From Nitrospiraceae bacterium (GTDB taxonomy: Bacteria; Nitrospirota; Nitrospiria; Nitrospirales; Nitrospiraceae), in contig CAKKRE010000036.1 in the NCBI GenBank assembly GCA_919902505.1, forward strand, positions 1-64,000: a stretch of DNA of 64,000 bases, given 5' to 3'. A model generated the notes under the pieces. That model saw only the letters and a program-made list of their open reading frames with translations. It was not told the origin of the DNA and made no database searches. Positions 24,343 through 32,520 of the stretch are shown here, piece after piece. Position 1 is the stretch's first letter; the number at the start of each line of letters is the position of its first letter. Position numbers and translations under genes: made by a program.

Positions 24343-25443
24343 ATGTCTAAAGAAAGTATCGATACACTCGTTTCTGAGCTGACCCACGAGGAAGAGTGGC
24401 GGCGTATGCGGGCCACAGCGGCCTGTTTGGCCGGTGGGCCTCGGGCGGTGCAGGCGTTGACGCAGGCCTTGGAATCGGGCGATGTTGCTCTCCGCGTTGA
24501 AGCGGCGGCGATGTTGTCGCGGATCAAGGATCCGGCAGCCGGGCTTTCTTTGGTCGGGTTGCTTCGGGATTCCGAGGAGGCCGTCCGGCAAGCCGCTTTT
24601 TCAGCTCTCGAACAGATGGCCGGCAATCTGGACGACGAGACTGCCGCGGGTCTGGTGCGCAATCTTCACGAGTCTCCGGATGAGGATGTGCGGAACCGGG
24701 TCCGTCAGCTCCTGGGTGTGATTCCCAACGCAATCACTCCCCTGTGCGAGATGTTGACTCATCCGGAGGTTGAAGCGCAGACGACCGCGGCGACGATCCT
24801 CGAACACTTGCTGGATCCGCGCTCGGCAGACGGTTTGATCGATGCTATGTCGTCTCCCGCGGTTCGCGACACCGCTGTGCGCACGCTGAAGAAGCTGGGG
24901 GCGATTCGGGACCGGATCGATGCGACGTTTAATGCCTTGCGTGACGTGGAGGGGGCGAGCGAGCGAGAAGAAGCCCGTATGTCCACGGTCATGGATCTGC
25001 TGGGGATCGGGCGACCCTCGGTCGAGATTTTGATCGAGTACTTGGAGGATGACGATTGGGTGGTGCGTGAAGCGGCTGCGGACTTGCTGGGGAAAATCGG
25101 GGATGTGCGTGCGGTCGAGCCGTTGATGAAGCGGCTTCAGTTGGACAAGGATACCGGAGTCAAAGAGTATGCCGTGAAGTCGCTGGGGCTCATTGGAGAC
25201 CCGCGTCCGGCACAATTGTACATTGAGGCGATTCCGATCAGGCCCTTGCGGGTGATGGCGATCGAGGCTTTGGCAAAAATCAAGGACGTCGAGGTCTTGC
25301 GCCCGTATAACGAGCTGTTCAACCGGTTGCGGACCGACCGGGACGGCATTGTGTCGTATAGCGCGGGCCTCATCGCGGACAAACTTGCAGCGCTGGAAGG
25401 CGAACAGCCGGTCGGACAGGAGGAGTCGGACGATCATGAGTGA
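24343..25443 (+). CDS. HEAT repeat protein 3
   Basis: A 366-residue protein of about 10 HEAT repeats. Here the repeats are less uniform than in its neighbours, with a region at residues 180-220 (TFNALRDVEGASEREEARMS) that probably forms longer helices. LEDDDWVVREAAADLLGKIG is the best preserved unit. The end is acidic (GQEESDDHE) and lacks the LGW-type cap of the other four. The stop overlaps the start of HEAT protein 4 by 8 bases, indicating coupled translation and perhaps fixed stoichiometry. Confidence 0.85.
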   Translation: MSKESIDTLVSELTHEEEWRRMRATAACLAGGPRAVQALTQALESGDVALRVEAAAMLSRIKDPAAGLSLVGLLRDSEEAVRQAAFSALEQMAGNLDDETAAGLVRNLHESPDEDVRNRVRQLLGVIPNAITPLCEMLTHPEVEAQTTAATILEHLLDPRSADGLIDAMSSPAVRDTAVRTLKKLGAIRDRIDATFNALRDVEGASEREEARMSTVMDLLGIGRPSVEILIEYLEDDDWVVREAAADLLGKIGDVRAVEPLMKRLQLDKDTGVKEYAVKSLGLIGDPRPAQLYIEAIPIRPLRVMAIEALAKIKDVEVLRPYNELFNRLRTDRDGIVSYSAGLIADKLAALEGEQPVGQEESDDHE

Positions 25444-26197
25444 TGCCGAGCGAATTGCACAATTAATCTCCGCGCTACGCGATGACAACGAAGCGTTGCG
25501 GGACCATGCGATGGCGAGTCTCGGGCAGATGGGCATTGAGGCCGTTCCGCAGCTGATCGGCCTGATGGCCGATGAAGACGTGGTGATTCGTGAAGCGGCC
25601 GCGACGGCCGTGGTGCGGATCGGGCCCGTGGCGTTCGACCAGATGCTGGAGGCGCTGACCGACGATGAGTGGGCGATTCGCGAGCAGGCGGCGAATGCAC
25701 TGGGGCGTTTCCGCGATCCGCGTGCGGTGGATCCCCTCATGGTGGCCTTGAAAGATAAGGACGGAGCCGTCCGGACGGCGGCCGTCTGGGCTCTGGAACG
25801 GATCGGCGACTCCCGCGCGACGCCGGGATTGATCGAGGCACTCGGCGACGGGACGGTGCGAGAGGATGTCGCGAGGGTCTTGAAAAAAATCGGTGATACC
25901 AGGGCCGTCGATGCGCTGATCGGCGGACTATTGGGCCCCAATTGGATGGTGCGGCGCCATGCCGCGGAAGCACTCGGCAAGATCGGTGATCCACGCAGCG
26001 CCGATGCATTGATCCAGTCGCTCCAGGATGAGGACTGGCTCGTGCGACGGAATGCCGCCGAATCGTTGGCGCGCTTGGGGGCGAAGCAGGCCATTGAACC
26101 GCTGCTTCCCCTCTTGGAAGACGAAAACACGATGGTGCAGGAGACCGTCGAAGGTGTCCTTGCGAGTTTGGGATGGAAACAGGCGACCTCGTCATAA
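25436..26197 (+). CDS. HEAT repeat protein 4
   Basis: A 253-residue protein from the ATG at 25436 (an upstream in-frame start at 25349 would lie inside the previous gene and adds unrelated sequence; GGAGGAG precedes 25436). It is almost pure HEAT array of about 8 repeats (DDEWAIREQAANALGRFRD, ALGKIGDPRSADALIQSLQD) with Trp at the same repeat position several times (DEWAI, PNWMV, EDWLV). It ends VLASLGWKQATSS. It is tightly coupled to HEAT protein 3 and lies 20 bases before HEAT protein 5. Confidence 0.87.
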   Translation: MSDAERIAQLISALRDDNEALRDHAMASLGQMGIEAVPQLIGLMADEDVVIREAAATAVVRIGPVAFDQMLEALTDDEWAIREQAANALGRFRDPRAVDPLMVALKDKDGAVRTAAVWALERIGDSRATPGLIEALGDGTVREDVARVLKKIGDTRAVDALIGGLLGPNWMVRRHAAEALGKIGDPRSADALIQSLQDEDWLVRRNAAESLARLGAKQAIEPLLPLLEDENTMVQETVEGVLASLGWKQATSS

Positions 26198-26217
26198 CCC
26201 GATAAAGGAACTCTACT

Positions 26218-26928
26218 ATGGCAGAAGAAGCACCGGTAAAACTGATTCAGATCGGACCAAAGGGCGGGACCAAAAAGGACGGGTTCAACCTGGTGACGGA
26301 ACGCGTGGTAGCCGTCAATCCCGAAGCCAAGCAGTTGGAGGTGGAGCTGCTTGCGTACGACGGAAAGACCGTCGTGTTGGATGTCGGCGATGAGGCCCTG
26401 GAAGATTTCCTCAAGATCAAGCCCGGCGATGGGGCGACGATCCGTGTGGTTGAAGAAGGCGGCAAGCGCATTGCGAAGAGTTTCCGGATCCGGGCGAAAG
26501 ACCCGAATGCGGCCAAAGCCGATGCCATGTTGATCGACCTCAAGGATTCCCATTGGCTCAATCGCAAATATGCGGCGGAAGTGCTGGGTGAGTTGAAAGA
26601 TCCGCGAGCCGTTCTGCCGCTCGTCGAGGCCCTGACCGACGAGGTGGGCGATGTGCGGCAGCGAGCCTATGATTCTTTGATCAAGATCGGCGGGACCGCC
26701 GTCGCGTCACTCGTACCGTTGTTGGCTTCTGAAGAAGACGACGTGCGCCAGTCGGCGACGGAAATTATCCGGAAGATCGGCAAGCCGGCCGTCGAGCCCC
26801 TCGCTATAGCCCTGGCAGATGCCGATGATCGGCTGAAAACCAGAATCATGAAGGTGCTCGATCGGATGGGCTATAAGCCGAAGGCCAAAGAGGGTGCTCA
26901 GGCCGAGCCCGCAAAGCTGCTCAGTTAG
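26218..26928 (+). CDS. HEAT repeat protein 5 with N-terminal beta domain
   Basis: A 236-residue protein with two parts. Residues 1-100 are beta-rich (VKLIQIGPKGGTKKDGF; VVAVNPEAKQLEVELLAYDG; KPGDGATIRVVEEGGKRIA), suggesting a small barrel domain I cannot name. Residues 102-220 carry three to four HEAT repeats ending VLDRMGYKPKAK, the Tyr version of the LGWxP end seen in proteins 1, 2 and 4. It is the last gene of the cluster, 20 bases after HEAT protein 4, and ends just before the stem-loop at 26939. Confidence 0.83.
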   Translation: MAEEAPVKLIQIGPKGGTKKDGFNLVTERVVAVNPEAKQLEVELLAYDGKTVVLDVGDEALEDFLKIKPGDGATIRVVEEGGKRIAKSFRIRAKDPNAAKADAMLIDLKDSHWLNRKYAAEVLGELKDPRAVLPLVEALTDEVGDVRQRAYDSLIKIGGTAVASLVPLLASEEDDVRQSATEIIRKIGKPAVEPLAIALADADDRLKTRIMKVLDRMGYKPKAKEGAQAEPAKLLS

Positions 26929-26938
26929 TGTGAGCCGT

Positions 26939-26961
26939 CCGGCCGCCGGTTAGGCGGCCGG
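26939..26961. terminator. Perfect stem-loop between the HEAT cluster and ugd
   Basis: CCGGCCGCC and GGCGGCCGG form a nine-pair stem with a five-base loop. It lies between the convergent gene ends and contains the ugd stop codon. There is no T-run on either side, so termination efficiency is uncertain. Confidence 0.5.
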
Positions 26962-28269
26962 ATCCTTGGTGGGACGACCGACCGAGACGTGGCGGAATCC
27001 GAAGCCGACCACGCGGTCTGATTCATAGGTATTACGGAGATCCAGCAGGAGTGGTTGCCGCATGGATTTCTTCAGCCGATCGAAATCCAGATTCCTGAAC
27101 TGGTTCCACTCGGTCATGATGATCAAGCCGTCGGCTCCTTCTGCGACGTCGTAGGTGTCCTGGCAGGGCACCATCCCCGGCAAAAGTTTCGTCGACTCTT
27201 CCATCGAGGCCGGGTCGTAGGCGCGAATCGTCGCCCCTTCCTTCATCAGTTCGCTCAAGATGGTCAGTGACGGGGCTTCCCGCATATCATTGGTGTTGGG
27301 TTTGAACGACAGGCCCAACACGCCGAGCGTTTTTCCCTTCACGCCGTCGCAGGCATCTTTCACCTTCTCGACCATCCGCAGATGTTGTTCGCAGTTCACC
27401 TTGGCCGCGGCCCCTGCGATCTGGAACGGGTACCCCACGCGCTCGCCGGTCTGCACGAGTGCAGCCAAGTCCTTCGGGAAGCACGAGCCTCCGAATCCCG
27501 GCCCCGCGTGCAAAAATTTGTTCCCAATGCGATTGTCGAGACCCATTCCTTTGGAGACCATCTGCACGTCGGCGCCCACCTTTTCGCAGACCGTGGCGAT
27601 TTCGTTGATGAAGGAAATCTTGACGGCAAGAAATGCATTGGAGGCGTACTTGATCATTTCCGCCGTCGGAATGTCGGTCACGACAATCGGGGTTTCCAGC
27701 AGGTACAGCGGACGATAGAGGTCTTTCATGATCGCGACCGCTTGCTCGCTGTCCGCGCCGATCACGACGCGGTTGGGACGCATAAAGTCTTCAATGGCGG
27801 ATCCTTCGCGGAGAAACTCCGGATTGGAGACGATGTCGAAACGGAAGCGGCCGGTTTGGTTGGCCTTGATGACTTCACGCAATTTTTCGCCGGTGCCGAC
27901 AGGGACGGTGGACTTCGTGACGATGACCTTGTAGCCGGTCATGTTTTTGGCGATTCCGCGGCCCACTTCTTCGACATAGGACAGATCGGCTGAGCCGTCC
28001 GATTTCGGGGGCGTGCCGACGGCAATGAAGATGGCCAGCGCTTTGTCGACGGCCTTGGCGACATCAGTGGTGAAATGAAGGCGGTCTTCTTTGATGCCTT
28101 TGGCGACGAGTTCGGTGATACCGGGTTCGAAAAACGGGACTTCACCCTTCTCGAGTCTGGCGATGCGGCGCGCGTCCGTGTCCATGCAGGTGACGTTCAC
28201 GCCGAATTCCGCGAAGCAGGCACCGGTGACTAAGCCGACATAGCCCGTTCCAATCACACTGATATGCAT
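26950..28269 (-). CDS. ugd: UDP-glucose 6-dehydrogenase
   Basis: A 439-residue enzyme from the ATG at 28269, which follows AGGAGGAG; the longer open frame upstream crosses the promoter. The N-terminal NAD fold has MHISVIGTGYVGLVTGACF. The central dimerisation domain precedes the catalytic Cys in GPGFGGSCFPKDLAAL (around residue 265), and LGLSFKPNTNDMREAPS begins the UDP-binding domain. It oxidises UDP-glucose twice to UDP-glucuronate for capsule, lipopolysaccharide or exopolysaccharide. No glycosyltransferases are adjacent. Confidence 0.97.
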   Translation of the reverse strand: MHISVIGTGYVGLVTGACFAEFGVNVTCMDTDARRIARLEKGEVPFFEPGITELVAKGIKEDRLHFTTDVAKAVDKALAIFIAVGTPPKSDGSADLSYVEEVGRGIAKNMTGYKVIVTKSTVPVGTGEKLREVIKANQTGRFRFDIVSNPEFLREGSAIEDFMRPNRVVIGADSEQAVAIMKDLYRPLYLLETPIVVTDIPTAEMIKYASNAFLAVKISFINEIATVCEKVGADVQMVSKGMGLDNRIGNKFLHAGPGFGGSCFPKDLAALVQTGERVGYPFQIAGAAAKVNCEQHLRMVEKVKDACDGVKGKTLGVLGLSFKPNTNDMREAPSLTILSELMKEGATIRAYDPASMEESTKLLPGMVPCQDTYDVAEGADGLIIMTEWNQFRNLDFDRLKKSMRQPLLLDLRNTYESDRVVGFGFRHVSVGRPTKDPAA

Positions 28270-28332
28270 GGAAGCATCTCCTCCTGAAGATAAGCCGTCG
28301 AAACTGTGGGTACGTACGTGTGTAGAATCGGT

Positions 28333-28361
28333 AGTATAGCAACGCGTACGAACGTGCGCAA
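28333..28361 (-). promoter_or_regulatory. Promoter of ugd
   Basis: On the minus strand TTGCGC (28361-28356) and TATACT (28338-28333) are separated by 17 bases, with the start expected near 28326. The GTACG-rich sequence between and around the boxes contains short palindromes (CGTACG, ACGTACGT) that might be an operator. Confidence 0.6.
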
Positions 28362-28473
28362 ACATAAGGCAGGTTTTTGACGAGAGACGGAGACGAGAGA
28401 CGAAGATGGGTGAATTGCAGATTGCTGCGCACTTCCAGTAGAATTCGGCCCTCTTCGAAGGAGACGCCGGAAA

Positions 28474-28884
28474 ATGGCAGGTTCAGGCGGGCCCATCCAA
28501 CGACCGTTGGCGATGATGATGCGTCCCATCACCAGGACCGTGCATCCCGACGATACGTTGTTGGCTGTAGCCAGGCAACTGCGCGACGCCCGCGTCGGGG
28601 CCATGCTGGTCGCCGACCAGGGTGACTACGTGGGTATCGTCAGTGAGGCTGACCTCGTCCGCAAGGCGATGGCCAGCGGGGCAGCTGCGGAACAGGTCAT
28701 CGCTCGCTCCGTCATGAGTACGCCGGTCATGACGATCGATATCGCCCAATCCGCGCATGAGGCGAGCGACGTGATGGCTGAGCGAGGAATCCGTCACCTC
28801 GTGATTACGGAAGAGGGCCGTGTCGTGGGGATGATTTCGGTGCGCGATCTGCTTCGCTATTTCAAGAATTGGGGAACGTTGTAA
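28474..28884 (+). CDS. Tandem CBS domain protein
   Basis: A 136-residue protein made of two CBS domains: residues 14-70 (MRPITRTVHPDDTLLAVARQ; VGIVSEADLVRKAM) and 75-133 (VMSTPVMTIDIAQSAHEASD; VVGMISVRDLLRYF). The pair should form one Bateman module that binds adenine nucleotides such as AMP, ATP or S-adenosylmethionine. It has no effector domain, so it must act on a partner protein or as a sensor. It is divergent from ugd and lies just upstream of the spermidine-synthase-like gene in the same direction. Confidence 0.92.
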   Translation: MAGSGGPIQRPLAMMMRPITRTVHPDDTLLAVARQLRDARVGAMLVADQGDYVGIVSEADLVRKAMASGAAAEQVIARSVMSTPVMTIDIAQSAHEASDVMAERGIRHLVITEEGRVVGMISVRDLLRYFKNWGTL

Positions 28885-28947
28885 CATGGCGTGCCTCCAC
28901 TTCGGACGTCATTGTCTCGCGTCAAGCCCATCCCCGGTCTCCTGTTG

Positions 28948-30522
28948 ATGATGGAACAGGGAACCACCGCCTCTCCCATCCCGCGTCTCTTTCTACTCAT
29001 TACGGCGCTCATCACCGGGGCCATTGTCATGGCACTGGAAATTCTGGGAAGCCGTTTGCTGGCCCCCGTGTTCGGGAATTCGCTGTTCGTCTGGGGGGCG
29101 TTGATCGGGATCATCCTGGCGGCCATGTCGTCAGGGTATGCGTTCGGCGGCTGGGCGTCGGATCGGTATCGAGTGGCGGCGGTGCTGGCCTGGCTCCTGC
29201 TCGGTTCCGGCGCCTGGACGTTGCTGATGTCCTGGATGGGGCAGGTTGCCATTTTTAAGGTTGCCAAGCTTGTCGAGGACCCGCGGTGGGGCCCCAGCCT
29301 TGCGGCCTGCGTGTTATTGGCCCCCCCGGCATTCGGATTGAGCGGCGTCATGCCGGCATTGCTTCGGTTGGCCGTGGTCGATATGGGGTATATCGGCCGC
29401 CACGCCGGCAGCATGATTGCTCTGTCCACGGTCGGGAGTCTGGCGGGGACCTGGGGTACGGCGTTTTTCCTTCTCTCTTGGCTGGGTACCCAGGCGCTTG
29501 TCGCCTCATTGGGAGTGCTCCAGCTGTTGTTGGGGTTGTTGTGGTTGCAGCAGGGGAGTCGGAAGGTCATAAGAGTGATGGGTCTGTTGCTGGCCGGTCT
29601 GCTCATTCTGAGTTGGCAATTGTTCGGGCAGGCGCCGTCGGTTGCCGGGTTGGTGTACCAGGAGGATAGCCCGTATCAGCAGGTGCGCGTTCGTGACGAC
29701 GATCTATTTCGCTATCTTGTTCTCGACCGTACCTGGCATGCGGTCATGTGGCGGGCCGATCCTACGACCCTCTTTCTTCCCTATAGCCAACTCATGGTTG
29801 CAGCGGTTGCGTTGACTCCGGAGCCCAAACGCGGACTCATTTTGGGGCACGGTGGTGGATCGCTCGCCAAGTGGCTGGCTCAGGTCTGGCCGGAGTTGGA
29901 ATTGGATGTGGTCGAATTTGATCCGGTCGTCGTGCGTATGGCCCAGGAGTATTTTGAGTACCATCCTCCCGCCAATCATCATGTCTTTGTCAAAGATGCC
30001 CGCGTGTTTTTACGCGACACTCAGGTGAAGTACGACGTCATCTGGGTCGACGCCTTTGCCCGGCACCTCATCCCCTTTCATTTGACGACGGTTGAGTTTT
30101 TCTCAGAACTCCGGAGTCGTCTTAATCCTCTCGGCGTGCTGGCCCTCAACCTTGCCTCATCCGGTGAGGGGGGGGATCTGCAGCGTGCGAGTGCGGTCGT
30201 GCAGACCTTGAAGACGGCATTCCCCACGATCCAATCGTTCGGAGTGAAGGGGCCATGGCGGGCACATCAGACCACGGCGGAGAATTTGATTTTTTTCGGC
30301 GGGGGTCCCATCGATACCATGCCGTACGACGAGGTTGTGAAGCGTATTCAATCGCATGTCGAAGCTCGGCGACTGCCACCCGAAGCGACGGCCTTGTTGG
30401 CGGCGCGACGCACCCAGCCCTGGTCGCCGGGCCTGACCTTGACCGACGACTATACGCCCTACGATTTGCTGATCGGATCGCATGCGGTAGAAATATCCCC
30501 TGACGGAAAAGCTTTGCCATAA
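28948..30522 (+). CDS. Membrane spermidine-synthase-like protein
   Basis: A protein of about 524 residues. The start is uncertain: ATG at 28948, ATG at 28951, or GTG at 28891; none has a good ribosome binding site. The first 230 residues hold about six to seven membrane segments (GAIVMALEILGSRLLAPVFG; LIGIILAAMSSGYAFGGWAS). The rest is a Rossmann methyltransferase-like domain with LILGHGGGSLAKWL, DVVEFDPVVVRMAQEYF and YDVIWVDAF, typical of spermidine synthases. Fused membrane/spermidine-synthase proteins are widespread, but their product is usually unproven. Nothing nearby supports polyamine synthesis. Confidence 0.85.
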   Translation: MMEQGTTASPIPRLFLLITALITGAIVMALEILGSRLLAPVFGNSLFVWGALIGIILAAMSSGYAFGGWASDRYRVAAVLAWLLLGSGAWTLLMSWMGQVAIFKVAKLVEDPRWGPSLAACVLLAPPAFGLSGVMPALLRLAVVDMGYIGRHAGSMIALSTVGSLAGTWGTAFFLLSWLGTQALVASLGVLQLLLGLLWLQQGSRKVIRVMGLLLAGLLILSWQLFGQAPSVAGLVYQEDSPYQQVRVRDDDLFRYLVLDRTWHAVMWRADPTTLFLPYSQLMVAAVALTPEPKRGLILGHGGGSLAKWLAQVWPELELDVVEFDPVVVRMAQEYFEYHPPANHHVFVKDARVFLRDTQVKYDVIWVDAFARHLIPFHLTTVEFFSELRSRLNPLGVLALNLASSGEGGDLQRASAVVQTLKTAFPTIQSFGVKGPWRAHQTTAENLIFFGGGPIDTMPYDEVVKRIQSHVEARRLPPEATALLAARRTQPWSPGLTLTDDYTPYDLLIGSHAVEISPDGKALP

Positions 30523-30617
30523 GCATATGAAATCATGAATGGAATGAAGCCTGTCGAGTCTTTGGTCCGTAAGACATTTCGTGGACAACTAGGTCCGCTT
30601 CACGTCCAAGAACTTTC

Positions 30618-30647
30618 TTGCTTCCTTTTTAATCCCTATGCTATAAG
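30618..30647 (+). promoter_or_regulatory. Possible promoter of the cupredoxin gene
   Basis: TTGCTT at 30618 and TATAAG at 30642 are separated by 18 bases. The leader to the ATG at 30797 would be about 140 bases. Nothing else is recognised in 30523-30796; the open frame covering it lacks homology. Confidence 0.4.
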
Positions 30648-30796
30648 GTGTCCCTCATCAGCCTATTATTTAGGACATTTTCGAGTAGTGGAGGCTAGGC
30701 TCCTGGGCGGAGTATCTAGCAGATGGTTCAGAGCGCGGTGGTCATTATTCACCAACCTAATCGCATCTCTTCTTAATCTCTTTAAGGAGGTAGGTC

Positions 30797-31276
30797 ATGG
30801 GTAAGACGATGGTAGCAGTGTTTTTCGGCCTGGTCATGCTGGTGGCTGGGGCATCAGGCGCATATGCGCTTCAAGCCGGCGGTGTCGAAATCGGTGATTT
30901 GGATACCGGTTCTGTCGTCGGTCAGCCGTTTAAGGAATTGGTCGTGGATGCGGAATTGTACGCTGTGGAAATCGGTAGCTTGAAGGCCTGGTATCCGCCG
31001 GTCACCGTAATCGATTTTAAGGTTCGTCCGGGCCGTCCGGTCGTGTTGAAAGTGACGAACAGCTCCACCAGTGAGCATGGCTTCCAGATGACCGACGCCA
31101 CCAATGTTGGGTCACCATTTGTCATGAAGGCTGAAGTAGTGCTGAAGCCCGGTGAGACGAAGTATATCGGTATTCCGACGAGTGATATGTTCTATGCCAC
31201 GCAGGGGAATACACTTATCTACCGTTGCCATTTGCACCCGGCCCACGTCGGTGGCAAGATCTTGATGATCAAGTAG
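30797..31276 (+). CDS. Exported cupredoxin-like copper protein
   Basis: A 159-residue protein whose ATG follows AAGGAGG. The signal peptide covers about residues 1-24 (ends GAYA). The cupredoxin fold is seen in VIDFKVRPGRPVVLKVTNSS and EHGFQM, and the copper site in YRCHLHPAHVGG, giving His (about residue 92), Cys and His ligands of a type 1 or CuA-like site. It probably carries electrons in the periplasm. In nitrite oxidisers such proteins are candidates for links between nitrite oxidoreductase and the terminal oxidase, but that is not shown here. It is a single gene ending at a strong terminator. Confidence 0.88.
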   Translation: MGKTMVAVFFGLVMLVAGASGAYALQAGGVEIGDLDTGSVVGQPFKELVVDAELYAVEIGSLKAWYPPVTVIDFKVRPGRPVVLKVTNSSTSEHGFQMTDATNVGSPFVMKAEVVLKPGETKYIGIPTSDMFYATQGNTLIYRCHLHPAHVGGKILMIK

Positions 31277-31301
31277 TCGACGTTTCAAATACGTATAGTG
31301 C

Positions 31302-31335
31302 AACGCCCCATCTGCAGTGATGCAGATGGGGCGTT
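31302..31335. terminator. Bidirectional terminator
   Basis: A perfect 15-pair stem (AACGCCCCATCTGCA with its inverse) and a four-base loop lie between the convergent cupredoxin gene and the small exported gene. A short T-rich tract follows on the + strand. Confidence 0.8.
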
Positions 31336-31381
31336 GTTGTATCGAGCGCATCGCCATTGGTATCGCGGAAATGTTTCCTCC

Positions 31382-31717
31382 CTAGGCGTCCTGCTCCTTT
31401 TGGCATTCGGCTTCGGCGTCCAGAGGAATATTCTGAATGCCTCTGAGTCTCCCGTCTACGATGAGTAGCAAAAAACGGCTTGCTGTGGGGACATCCTGCC
31501 GCCGCTCGGTCACTATTGCGTTCATATCCACGATCATTTCGTCGCCGTCCCATTGTGTGTCATTGACGATCCAGAAATGATTGGCTGCATCCGGGAACTG
31601 TTTCGTTACGAAGCTTTCTATGATGGTTCCGATGTCTCCGGTGTCCGCCATCGTTTGGAGGGGGAGCAGGCTAAGGCCGAGGCTGGCGAATAGGATGAGG
31701 CGACTTACGCGTGTCAT
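31382..31717 (-). CDS. Small exported protein of unknown function
   Basis: A 111-residue protein from the ATG at 31717, preceded by GGGAGG; an in-frame GTG at 31723 is possible. It has a signal peptide ending around QTMA (residue 24). The mature part (FPDAANHFWIVNDTQWDGDE; FLLLIVDGRLRGIQNIPLD) looks like a small mixed alpha/beta domain with one Cys. I do not recognise it. It is downstream of the ferredoxin gene on the same strand, but a stem-loop separates them. Confidence 0.65.
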   Translation of the reverse strand: MTRVSRLILFASLGLSLLPLQTMADTGDIGTIIESFVTKQFPDAANHFWIVNDTQWDGDEMIVDMNAIVTERRQDVPTASRFLLLIVDGRLRGIQNIPLDAEAECQKEQDA

Positions 31718-31868
31718 GAGCACCTCCCGCTGAGAGGGTGACGAATGGGCGGGATGCAGCGAGGCCAGGAGAGAGGGGAATGGCCTGCGCAGGCCGCATC
31801 TCTCTTAAAGTCTACAGCTGTCGGCCAGTGAAAGCCAAGGAGTGATCTCTTTTGCAGCGCAGAAACGC

Positions 31869-31892
31869 CGAAGGCTCCCGGAGGAGCCTTCG
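31869..31892 (-). terminator. Stem-loop after the ferredoxin gene
   Basis: CGAAGGCTCC and GGAGCCTTCG form a ten-pair stem with a four-base loop. On the minus strand it is followed by a weak T tract (GCGTTTCT). Confidence 0.55.
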
Positions 31893-31925
31893 TGGTGTCA
31901 CCTATAGGAGAATGACGTATTCCGA

Positions 31926-32273
31926 CTAGTTTCGAACCCCGCTCCACACCTTGGCCGGATCAATTTCCTTATCCGGATTCAAGGTCTTGGCCTTGTCGAG
32001 CAACACCTCGGTTGTTTCGGGGTAGGTCGGATCGGCAATGCAGCAATTGTCTACCGGGCAGACCGCCGCGCACTGAGGCTCGTCAAAGTGCCCGACGCAT
32101 TCCGTGCAACGATCATGAGTGATGACATAAATGTTGTCACCGACTCCCTGACCGTCGCCGACGTGGTTGCCCTTGCCTTCAGCGTCGCTACGGGTTTCAA
32201 AGATCGCTTCGTTGGGACATTCTGGCAGGCATGCCCCGCAGGAAATACACTCATCGGTGATCAGAAGCGCCAT
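31926..32273 (-). CDS. 2[4Fe-4S] ferredoxin (Alvin type)
   Basis: A 115-residue ferredoxin. The first cluster motif is CISCGACLPECP (residues about 9-20). The second is CTECVGHFDEPQCAAVCP, with the eight-residue insert between the second and third Cys seen in Alvin-type ferredoxins of low potential. About 30 extra residues with a Gly/Asp-rich stretch (GKGNHVGDGQGVGDN) separate the two motifs, longer than usual, and a C-terminal helix of about 30 residues follows. It should be cytosolic and feed low-potential reactions; in Nitrospira-like organisms the reductive TCA cycle needs such donors. Confidence 0.93.
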   Translation of the reverse strand: MALLITDECISCGACLPECPNEAIFETRSDAEGKGNHVGDGQGVGDNIYVITHDRCTECVGHFDEPQCAAVCPVDNCCIADPTYPETTEVLLDKAKTLNPDKEIDPAKVWSGVRN

Positions 32274-32520
32274 GGCCTGTGCCTCCTTCTCAGTTCCTTT
32301 AATGACGGATAAGATGTTGACAATTTCGTGCCGCCGCGACCATAGTTCGCGGCGAAACAGGTCCGTATTCTATGCCGCCGTTCTTCGGCAAGTCAACAGA
32401 GTGAGACTCGGGAAGAAGGCCTAGCACTCGGAAAGTCATGGGGCTTTGGGCCCAATGTACATGCGGCTCTGCGCGTGTGCGATCACATGAGGATGCATCC
32501 ATGTTCGACCGCATTTGGTT

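Noticed and set aside
24601-26553. Long minus-strand open frame of 650 codons
   Set aside because: It is antisense to HEAT genes 3-5; the Ser/Ala/Arg-rich translation mirrors the repeated sense codons.
20078-26928. HEAT cluster as phycobilisome lyase genes
   Set aside because: The repeats resemble CpcE/PBS lyase units, but there is no phycobiliprotein, heme oxygenase or bilin reductase gene.
30535-30804. 89-codon + frame upstream of the cupredoxin gene
   Set aside because: It ends over the cupredoxin ribosome binding site, has no homology or start signal, and covers the promoter region.
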